Shown piece by piece: positions 58,250-64,000 of a stretch of 64,000 nucleotides of DNA. The position numbers and the translations under genes were made by a program. The DNA is from Brevundimonas terrae (GTDB lineage: Bacteria > Pseudomonadota > Alphaproteobacteria > Caulobacterales > Caulobacteraceae), in assembly GCF_011761985.1 (NCBI RefSeq), contig NZ_JAASQT010000001.1, forward strand, positions 372,001 through 436,000. Direction: 5' to 3'. Each line of letters begins with the position of its first letter. Within the stretch, counting starts at the first letter, position 1. Below the pieces are notes generated by a model, which ran no database searches, was not told the DNA's origin, and saw only the letters and a program-made list of their open reading frames with translations.

Positions 58250-59740
58250 TCAGCGGGCTCCCTGTGCGGTGCCTGCGGCAGGGCGATTAAAGCCCGGCTG
58301 GCCCAGTTCGAAATCGGACACCGGCTGATAGGCCGGATTGCTACGGTCAAAGCTCAGGCTGCCGTCGATGAAGACCTGATCGGCACGCGCATAGACGGAC
58401 AGCGGGTTGGCGCTCCAGATCACCACATCGGCGCGTTTGCCGACTTCCAGCGAACCGGTCTGGTCCTCGATGCCGATGGCCTTGGCCGCGTTCAGCGTGA
58501 TCCAGCTGATGGCGCGTTCCTCGGAGATATTCATACCCGCACGACGCCCCGCCGACAGCGAAGCCGCGGCTTCCTGATTGAGGCGCTGGATCAGTTCGGC
58601 ATCATCGGAGTGGATGACAGCGCACGAGTTCGGGGCCGCATCAACAATGGCCGCATTTTCCTCGATACCGTCCAGAGCTTCCATCTTGAAGCCCCACCAG
58701 CCGGTCCACATGGCGGCACAGATACCGGCCTCGGCCAGTTGTGGGGCCAGCTTGTAACCCTCGATCGCATGGTGGAAGGTCTTGATCTTGAAGCCGAACT
58801 CCTCGGCCATATCCATCATCAGCGCCATTTCGTCAGCGCGGTAGCAGTGGTTCTGCACCATGATGCTGCCGTCCAGAACACCGGCAATGGTTTCCAGTTG
58901 CAGATTGCGGGTCGGCGGCGTGCCCTGACCCGTTTCACGGTACTTGTTCCACTTGTCACGGTAATCCTGCGCGGCAATGAAGCCCGCACGGAAACCGGCC
59001 ATATTGCCCATGCCGGTGGCAGGCGTCTGGTTACGGCTGCCATAGACGCGCGACGGGTTTTCACCACAGGCCATTTTCAGACCATAGGGCGCATTGGGGA
59101 ATTTCATCCCCTGCATGGTGGTGGACGGCACGTTACGCAGCGTCACACCGCGACCGCCAAACAGGTTGGCCGAACCGGGCAGGATTTGAACCGTGGTCAC
59201 ACCACCGGCGCGGGCCGTGTGGAAACCGGGATCTTGCGGCCAGACCGAGTGCTCGGACCAGACATTGGCCGTGTTGGGGCCGGTAACCTCGTTTCCGTCC
59301 GACATGCCCTGCACGCCCGGCGACGGATAGACACCAAGGTGCGAGTGGATGTCGATAATGCCCGGCGTCACGAAACGACCACGGCCATCGACAATCTGGT
59401 ATCCTTGCGGAACCGGCGTCGAGGCATCGCCTACGGCGGCGATCAGACCGTCGGTCACAACCACCACACCGTTCTCGATCTTGCGGCCTGCGCCGTCAAA
59501 AACCGTCGCGCCGACAATGGCCATGTTCTGGCGTGGCAGCGGCGCATAGGTCGAGGGATACGGATTGAGATCGGACGCGCTGTTCAAGCCCGTAGCCAGT
59601 GCGCGGCTTTCCGATTTGACCGGCGTTTGCGCGTTCGAGGACGAAGCCTCGCCCGTCGTCGCACAGGCCGACAGCAACAGTGCGCCCATGGCGCATGACA
59701 GGACAGCGAGGCTTGGGCCTCGCAGGCGATTCAGTAACAT
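58250..59740 (-). CDS. Exported amidohydrolase lipoprotein (intact metal site)
   Basis: The protein has 496 residues with a signal ending in the lipobox LLSAC. The metal-dependent amidohydrolase core is intact: VTPGIIDIHSHLG (HxH), MVQNHCYRADEMA and KTFHHAIEGYK histidines, and the late aspartate in VIHSDDAE, followed by LNAAKAIGI and GKRADVVIWS. Relatives hydrolyse imidazolone-like rings or peptides at the cell envelope; the substrate here is unknown. Start ATG 59740 has GAGGGGG upstream. It is first in the two-gene operon with its degenerate homologue. Confidence 0.9.
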   Translation of the reverse strand: MLLNRLRGPSLAVLSCAMGALLLSACATTGEASSSNAQTPVKSESRALATGLNSASDLNPYPSTYAPLPRQNMAIVGATVFDGAGRKIENGVVVVTDGLIAAVGDASTPVPQGYQIVDGRGRFVTPGIIDIHSHLGVYPSPGVQGMSDGNEVTGPNTANVWSEHSVWPQDPGFHTARAGGVTTVQILPGSANLFGGRGVTLRNVPSTTMQGMKFPNAPYGLKMACGENPSRVYGSRNQTPATGMGNMAGFRAGFIAAQDYRDKWNKYRETGQGTPPTRNLQLETIAGVLDGSIMVQNHCYRADEMALMMDMAEEFGFKIKTFHHAIEGYKLAPQLAEAGICAAMWTGWWGFKMEALDGIEENAAIVDAAPNSCAVIHSDDAELIQRLNQEAAASLSAGRRAGMNISEERAISWITLNAAKAIGIEDQTGSLEVGKRADVVIWSANPLSVYARADQVFIDGSLSFDRSNPAYQPVSDFELGQPGFNRPAAGTAQGAR

Positions 59741-59756
59741 GGGTGAGCCCCCTCAC

Positions 59757-59787
59757 ACCCGCAGTCTGCGGGCAGACAACTGCGGGT
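59757..59787. other. Nested hairpin upstream of the amidohydrolase operon
   Basis: ACCCGCAG pairs with CTGCGGGT, and inside it TCTGC with GCAGA. It lies between the DUF167 stop and the lipoprotein amidohydrolase start, both leftward. No T-run follows, so it may be a leader structure rather than a terminator. Confidence 0.4.
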
Positions 59788-59824
59788 ATTCAAAGGGGGT
59801 TACACCGGCGCTGTAAAGGCGAAA

Positions 59825-60106
59825 TCAGCCTGCGGGCAATCTTTCGCGAACTTCGCTATCGCTAAGCCCCTCGACCTCGATCATCTTCAATCTGGACTGG
59901 TTTCCACGCGCTAGATTCACGTCGCGGCGCGGCACGCCCAAGGCCTTGGCCAGCACCGCCACCAGCGCCGCATTGGCCGCGCCATCAACCGGCATGGCCC
60001 GCACCCTCACCTTGAGGACCGGACGGCCTTCGGGATCAAGGTCCCACCCCTCGACGGCATCCTTCGAGGATTTGGGGGTCAGTTTGACGGGAATACGCGC
60101 GCTCAT
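59825..60106 (-). CDS. DUF167 family protein (YggU-like)
   Basis: The protein has 93 residues. The family pattern is clear: VKLTPKSSKDAVEG, then VKVRVRAMPVDGAANAALVAVLAKALGV, and the basic LARGNQSRLKMIEVEG. It is a small cytoplasmic protein of unknown function found in most bacteria. Confidence 0.92.
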   Translation of the reverse strand: MSARIPVKLTPKSSKDAVEGWDLDPEGRPVLKVRVRAMPVDGAANAALVAVLAKALGVPRRDVNLARGNQSRLKMIEVEGLSDSEVRERLPAG

Positions 60107-60141
60107 AGCCTCTCATAGCCAGCCTGTGGCCCAAAAGAAAA

Positions 60142-60169
60142 CGCGCCGGACAGTTTCCCGTCCGGCGCG
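60142..60169 (-). terminator. Intrinsic terminator of etfBA
   Basis: CGCGCCGGAC pairs with GTCCGGCGCG (10 bp). On the minus strand it is followed by GTTTTCTTTTG, 47 bases beyond the etfA stop. Confidence 0.85.
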
Positions 60170-60215
60170 CTTCTGATCCTTGCGGATGATGATGTGGGCG
60201 TCTTAGCCCAAGCCC

Positions 60216-61145
60216 TTAACCGAGGGCAGCCATCAGTTCCGGCACGGCGGTCTTGTAGTCGGCAACCAGACCGAAGTCCGCGATCTGGAAGATCGGGGCA
60301 TCCGCGTCCTTGTTGATCGCCACGATGACCTTGGAGTCCTTCATGCCAGCAAGGTGCTGGATGGCACCCGAGATACCGATCGCGATATAGAGTTGCGGCG
60401 CGACGACCTTGCCGGTCTGGCCGACTTGGTAATCGTTCGGCGCATAGCCAGCGTCCACTGCGGCGCGCGAGGCACCGACAGCAGCACCCAGCTTGTCAGC
60501 CAGCGGCTCGATAACGGCTGCGAACTCTTCGGCCGAACCCAGAGCGCGACCGCCCGAGACGATGATCTTGGCAGCGCCCAGTTCCGGACGATCCGACTTG
60601 ACCATTTCCGCCGAGACGAAGGTGGTCTTCGGCGCTTCGGCAGCGGCGATGGACTCAACCGAGGCCGAGCCCCCTTCACCTGCTGCGGCAAAAGCCGTCG
60701 GGCGAACCGTGATGACCTTCTTGGCGTCGGCGGACTGGATGGTTTCCAGCGCGTTACCGGCATAGATCGGACGCACGAAGGTGTCGGCCGATACCACTTC
60801 CACGATGTCCGAGATCGGTGCCACGTCCAGCTTGGCGGCGATACGCGGGGCGTAGTTCTTGCCGTCGGTATTGGCCGGAACCAGAATGGCGTCATAGCCC
60901 GCAGCCAGCGGCACAACCGTCGCTTCTACAGCTTCGGCCAGACCCTGAGCCACGCCAGCGCCTTCGGCCAGCAGGACCTTGCGCACGCCGTCGATCTTGG
61001 CCGCAGCGTCGGCCACAGCCGATGCGCCTTGGCCCAGAACCATAACGTCCACATCACCCGAAATGGCCTTGGCGGCCGTTACGGTCTTGTGGGTGGTGTC
61101 ACGCAGGTGAGCGCCGTCGTGGTCAGCAATTACGAGAACAGCCAT
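60216..61145 (-). CDS. etfA: Electron transfer flavoprotein, alpha subunit
   Basis: It carries electrons from acyl-CoA and related dehydrogenases to the quinone pool via ETF-QO. The protein has 309 residues. The FAD-binding C-terminal domain has [31 protein letters not shown] and the signature [19 protein letters not shown]. The start shares one base with the etfB stop. Confidence 0.96.
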   Translation of the reverse strand: MAVLVIADHDGAHLRDTTHKTVTAAKAISGDVDVMVLGQGASAVADAAAKIDGVRKVLLAEGAGVAQGLAEAVEATVVPLAAGYDAILVPANTDGKNYAPRIAAKLDVAPISDIVEVVSADTFVRPIYAGNALETIQSADAKKVITVRPTAFAAAGEGGSASVESIAAAEAPKTTFVSAEMVKSDRPELGAAKIIVSGGRALGSAEEFAAVIEPLADKLGAAVGASRAAVDAGYAPNDYQVGQTGKVVAPQLYIAIGISGAIQHLAGMKDSKVIVAINKDADAPIFQIADFGLVADYKTAVPELMAALG

Positions 61146-61909
61146 TACAGAACACCCGCATTCTTGAGGTTGGCAACCAGTTCGGCAGCGTCGGCCACCT
61201 TGATACCGGCCGAACGCTTGGCCGGTTCGGTAACCTTGAGCACCTTGAGACGGTCCGCCGTGTCGACGCCGTAATCGGCGACCGACTTGGTGACGATCTC
61301 TTTCTTCTTCGCCTTCATGATGTTCGGCAGCGAAGCATAGCGCGGGGTGTTCAGGCGCAGGTCAACCGTGACCACAGCCGGAAGCTCGGCGGCTACGGTT
61401 TGCAGACCGCCATCGACTTCGCGGGTCACAGTGGCCTTGCCGCCAGCGATTTCCAGCTTGCCGGCAAACGTGGCTTGCGGCCAGTCCAGCAGAGCGGCCA
61501 GCATCTGGCCCACAGCATTGTTGTCGCCGTCGATGGACTGTTTGCCCATCAGGATCAGGTCCGGCTTTTCTTCATCGACAACCGCCTTGAGCAGCTTGGC
61601 AATGGCCAGCGGCTCCAGATCGGTATCGGACTGGACCAGAATGCCGCGATCGGCACCCATGGCCAGAGCCGTGCGGATGGTCTCTTGCGCCTGGGTGACG
61701 CCGATGGACACGACCACGATCTCGCTGGCGGTGCCAGCAGCGTGGTGTTCCTTGCCTTCCTTCAGACGGACAGCTTCCTCGACGGCGATTTCGTCAAAGG
61801 GGTTCATGCTCATCTTGACGTTGGCCAGATCAACACCGGTCTGGTCCGCCTTGACGCGAGCCTTCACGTTGGAATCGATCACCCGTTTCACCGGGACGAG
61901 TATCTTCAT
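61145..61909 (-). CDS. etfB: Electron transfer flavoprotein, beta subunit
   Basis: The partner of EtfA, binding AMP. The protein has 254 residues. It begins [12 protein letters not shown], followed by [17 protein letters not shown], then [24 protein letters not shown] and the [22 protein letters not shown] signature near the C-terminus. It is first in etfB-etfA, with its promoter in 61910-62030 shared with the divergent small gene. Confidence 0.96.
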   Translation of the reverse strand: MKILVPVKRVIDSNVKARVKADQTGVDLANVKMSMNPFDEIAVEEAVRLKEGKEHHAAGTASEIVVVSIGVTQAQETIRTALAMGADRGILVQSDTDLEPLAIAKLLKAVVDEEKPDLILMGKQSIDGDNNAVGQMLAALLDWPQATFAGKLEIAGGKATVTREVDGGLQTVAAELPAVVTVDLRLNTPRYASLPNIMKAKKKEIVTKSVADYGVDTADRLKVLKVTEPAKRSAGIKVADAAELVANLKNAGVL

Positions 61910-62033
61910 AAGACTATCCGCTTGTGGTCGAAATGTTTGGGGAGGGAGTGGACCGAGAGTCCGCGCCTGTCAACGTAACGTAAGGTGAAGAACCGCCGTG
62001 CCAAGTGATGTTTTTTGATTTATAGGCGCTATC

Positions 62034-62375
62034 ATGAAGCGGTTTTTGACTTTCCGTCGCCTGTCCATGATTTTCGCAGCCCTGTTTGCGGTTGCAATGT
62101 GTGGCCTGTTCATCCTGCAGCATTTCTGGGTGGAGCCGGGCGAGAAGTGCGCCCGCGAAGGTCGCTGGTACGATATGGAAACCCGTATCTGTGCCCAGCC
62201 CATCTATATTCCGGACATTACGGGCCGCCCCGAAGGCACCACCCGCGCCGAGGCGTCGGCAGGCATGAACAAGGATCTGGTGGACAAGGAAGCCCAGCTG
62301 GCTGCCTATAACCGCGCTCGCAAAGCCGCCACCGATGCTGAACGCGCCCGCGTCGAAGCGCTCAACGCCAAATAA
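62034..62375 (+). CDS. Small single-pass membrane protein of unknown function
   Basis: The protein has 113 residues. One membrane helix near the N-terminus (about 11-31, IFAALFAVAMCGLFILQHFW) is preceded by basic residues, so the rest is predicted periplasmic. It has a small region with two cysteines (EKCAREGRWYDMETRICAQP) and a helical, charged C-terminus. I do not recognise the family. It is divergent from etfB and ends at a terminator. Confidence 0.7.
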   Translation: MKRFLTFRRLSMIFAALFAVAMCGLFILQHFWVEPGEKCAREGRWYDMETRICAQPIYIPDITGRPEGTTRAEASAGMNKDLVDKEAQLAAYNRARKAATDAERARVEALNAK

Positions 62376-62377
62376 AA

Positions 62378-62399
62378 AGGGCGCGATTATCGCGCCCTT
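62378..62399 (+). terminator. Short hairpin terminator
   Basis: AAGGGCGCGAT and ATCGCGCCCTT are complementary around a tiny loop, directly after the stop of the small membrane protein gene. The A-run before it and weak T-run after it suggest it may serve both strands. Confidence 0.72.
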
Positions 62400-62467
62400 C
62401 CAAACAGTCTGTCGTTCAAAGTGTCCTAGCGCGTGCCGGCTCTTAGGCTTTTTGCGTTACCGCGCTG

Positions 62468-63040
62468 TTAGCGCGTCCCGCCGGGTACCCACTTGATGTC
62501 GTCCGCACCATTGGCATTGGCGCGGCGTGCCGCCACGAACAGGTGGTCGGACAGGCGGTTGAGATAGCGCAGCGCCTCGTTATTGACGACCTCGCCCGCC
62601 TCGATCATCGCCACGGTGTCACGCTCTGCACGACGGCAGATGGTGCGGGCCACATGCAGATAGGTCGAGAGCGGCGAACCACCCGGCAGGATGAAGCTGT
62701 CGAGAGGCTTCAGGCTCTCGTTCATCCAGTCGATTTCCTGCTCCAGACGCTCGACCTGCGATGCGACAATCCGCAGCGCCTCCCATTTGGGTGCAGGCTC
62801 CAGCGGTGTGGCCAGATCGGCCCCCAGATCGAACAACTCGTTCTGGATACGTCCCAGCTTGGCATCGATACGGTCGTTCTGGGCGCTGTGCAGACGGGCA
62901 ATACCGATAATGGCGTTCAGTTCGTCCACGGCCCCATAGGCCGAGACGCGGTGGCTGGTCTTGGACACTTCCTGACCCGTGGCCAGCCGCGTCGTGCCCT
63001 TGTCCCCGGTGCGCGTGTAGATCTTGTTGAGCGTAACCAT
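62468..63040 (-). CDS. Cob(I)alamin adenosyltransferase, PduO type
   Basis: It makes adenosylcobalamin from ATP and cob(I)alamin. The protein has 190 residues with the ATP-binding N-terminus KIYTRTGDKGTTRLATG, then SAYGAVDELNAIIG, FILPGGSPLSTYLHVARTICRRAER and the C-terminal NRLSDHLFVAAR. A HIG1-like small protein gene lies just upstream, in the usual alphaproteobacterial arrangement. Confidence 0.95.
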   Translation of the reverse strand: MVTLNKIYTRTGDKGTTRLATGQEVSKTSHRVSAYGAVDELNAIIGIARLHSAQNDRIDAKLGRIQNELFDLGADLATPLEPAPKWEALRIVASQVERLEQEIDWMNESLKPLDSFILPGGSPLSTYLHVARTICRRAERDTVAMIEAGEVVNNEALRYLNRLSDHLFVAARRANANGADDIKWVPGGTR

Positions 63041-63077
63041 CGGGAACTCCGTTTAAAACTGGACGAGCAGAAAGGCC

Positions 63078-63281
63078 TTAGCCTGCGTGGTATTTCTTGA
63101 TGGCCACACCGACCACAAGCAGCACAATGGCCACAGCCTGAAAAATCACCCGCATGCGCATCAGCTTGTTCGAGCGCATGCTGTCCTTCTCGCTGCTGCG
63201 ATAAAGGTTGGCGATACCCAGAACCAGGCTCGCGACCACGCCGATCAGGGCAATGACAATCAGGATATCGATCACGTTCAT
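63078..63281 (-). CDS. Small two-helix membrane protein, HIG1-like
   Basis: The protein has 67 residues. Two membrane helices (about 5-25 and 46-63) are joined by a short polar loop with NKLMRMRVIFQ, which resembles the HIG1/twin-transmembrane motif. It ends in the basic KKYHAG. The ATG at 63281 has AGGAGG close upstream. It is followed by the adenosyltransferase 37 bases later, so the two are probably one operon. The role of the family in alphaproteobacteria is not established. Confidence 0.78.
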   Translation of the reverse strand: MNVIDILIVIALIGVVASLVLGIANLYRSSEKDSMRSNKLMRMRVIFQAVAIVLLVVGVAIKKYHAG

Positions 63282-63382
63282 GCCCTCCTTCTAATGCGGG
63301 GCCCTTTAGGACGCCAGCCTCAATGACGACCTCGTGTCCGGCCCAAAACTGCGGCAGTCTGTCGCAGTACATAGAGTCGTTA

Positions 63383-63399
63383 TTGCAAATCGTTTGCAA
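63383..63399 (+). promoter_or_regulatory. Fur-like palindrome upstream of TonB-dependent receptor
   Basis: TTGCAAATCGTTTGCAA is a perfect inverted repeat with 7-base arms around TCG. Alphaproteobacterial Fur-type boxes are commonly of the form TGCAAAT-N-ATTTGCA, and this site differs from that in one base. It lies 40 bases before the receptor ATG, a position suited to repression. Confidence 0.5.
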
Positions 63400-63438
63400 A
63401 GGGAGTTGAGAAGCACTCGCAAATGAAACGGGGCTCCC

Positions 63439-64000
63439 ATGGCTATCCAGAACACTTCTCGTCGCGCGCAATATTTGGCCGCATCCGCACTCGGCGCAGG
63501 ACTTCTGTCCTTTGGTGCCGGCGCGCATGCCGAGACGGTGATTGTGGATCAAAACACGCCCACCCGCGTCAGCGACGTCGTCGTGACGGCAGGCGGTTTC
63601 GAGCAAAAAATTGAACAGGCTCCCGCTTCAATCAGCGTCCTGACCCGCGAGGAATTGTCTTCCGAGCGCCACCAGAGTCTGGCCGAAGCGCTGGCCAATG
63701 TTGAGGGCATCGATGTGGGTGCCTCGGCGGGCAAGACCGGCGGTCTGAACATCTCGATCCGCGGTATGCCCAGCGACTACACCCTGATTTTGATCGACGG
63801 CCGTCGCCAGAATGCTGCGGGCAACATCACGCCGAACGGCTTTGGCGAAACCTCGACCAGCTTTATCCCGCCCATGTCGGCCATCGACCGCATCGAGGTG
63901 GTACGTGGTCCGGTCTCGACCCTTTACGGGTCGGATGCCATGGGCGGTGTGGTCAACATCATCACCCGCAAGGTCGGAACCGAATGGGCTGGCTCGTTCA
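63439..64000 (+). CDS. TonB-dependent receptor (3' end outside window)
   Basis: The ATG at 63439 starts MAIQNTSRRAQYLAASALG, with a signal peptide ending near GAHAE. The first 187 residues contain the TonB-box region VSDVVVTAGGFEQKIEQAPASISVLTRE and most of the plug: ALANVEGIDVG, ISIRGMPSDYTLILIDGRR, IDRIEVVRGPVSTLYGSDAMGGVVNIITRK. This plug type is usual for siderophore and FepA/CirA-like receptors. A corrinoid substrate is possible because a cobalamin adenosyltransferase lies nearby, but the Fur-like site favours iron. Confidence 0.9.
   Translation, partial: MAIQNTSRRAQYLAASALGAGLLSFGAGAHAETVIVDQNTPTRVSDVVVTAGGFEQKIEQAPASISVLTREELSSERHQSLAEALANVEGIDVGASAGKTGGLNISIRGMPSDYTLILIDGRRQNAAGNITPNGFGETSTSFIPPMSAIDRIEVVRGPVSTLYGSDAMGGVVNIITRKVGTEWAGSF

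Noticed and set aside
56945..59698. 917-codon plus-strand frame opposite the two amidohydrolases
   Set aside because: It crosses the boundary of two real minus-strand genes and shows no protein features.

Overview
The window reads as a chromosomal segment of an alphaproteobacterium, most likely one of the Caulobacterales. An Asticcacaulis- or Brevundimonas-like organism is my guess, not a proof. Reasons: moderately high GC; many exported proteins and TonB-dependent receptors; an eukaryotic-type ornithine decarboxylase next to a deoxyhypusine-synthase-like homospermidine synthase; the order engB-yidC-rnpA-rpmH; and separately placed nrdA and nrdB. Apart from one lower-GC patch near 3.2-3.7 kb, I see no insertion sequence, prophage or CRISPR array.

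Layout. 1-6.4 kb is an envelope-polysaccharide block: a GT4 glycosyltransferase, a KpsC/KpsS-type protein, an unknown small protein, and the KpsT-KpsE-KpsM ABC exporter. The matching parts lie 20-30 kb away: KpsS-like protein (25.6-26.8 kb), KdsD, a second GT4, an outer-membrane OPX protein and an unknown protein (29.5-33.4 kb). Together they look like an ABC-dependent, Kdo-linked capsule pathway split over several loci. Between them lie putA, an FkbM methyltransferase, another GT4, a phosphate/phosphonate uptake block (pstS, phnE-phnD-phnC), a polyamine block (ornithine decarboxylase with a structured leader, homospermidine synthase, and agmatine deiminase plus N-carbamoylputrescine amidase), and a TonB-dependent receptor preceded by a textbook Pho box.

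33-47 kb is mostly housekeeping: a luciferase-like oxidoreductase, a DUF3617 lipoprotein, engB, yidC, rnpA and rpmH (44 aa), a TVP38 membrane protein, an orphan histidine kinase, nrdB with a pair of NrdR-type boxes, an HdeD-like protein, a CoA transferase, a PAP2 phosphatase, and nrdA with a perfect DnaA box. 47-64 kb holds a possible LpxR-like protein, gamma-glutamyltransferase, two tRNA-Arg genes flanking a TetR regulator, an SDR-pterin dehydratase pair, ubiE-ubiB, arfB, a pair of exported amidohydrolases of which one has lost its metal ligands, etfBA, a PduO-type cobalamin adenosyltransferase, a HIG1-like small protein, and the start of a second TonB-dependent receptor under a Fur-like palindrome.

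Most interesting points: the tandem Pho box in front of the 25.4 kb receptor; the speF-type leader that can hide the Shine-Dalgarno sequence of the ornithine decarboxylase; an apparently new small domain shared by two neighbouring capsule-locus proteins; the intact/degenerate amidohydrolase pair; and a terminator whose arm contains the start codon of the next gene. All calls are from reading the sequence; no database search was possible.
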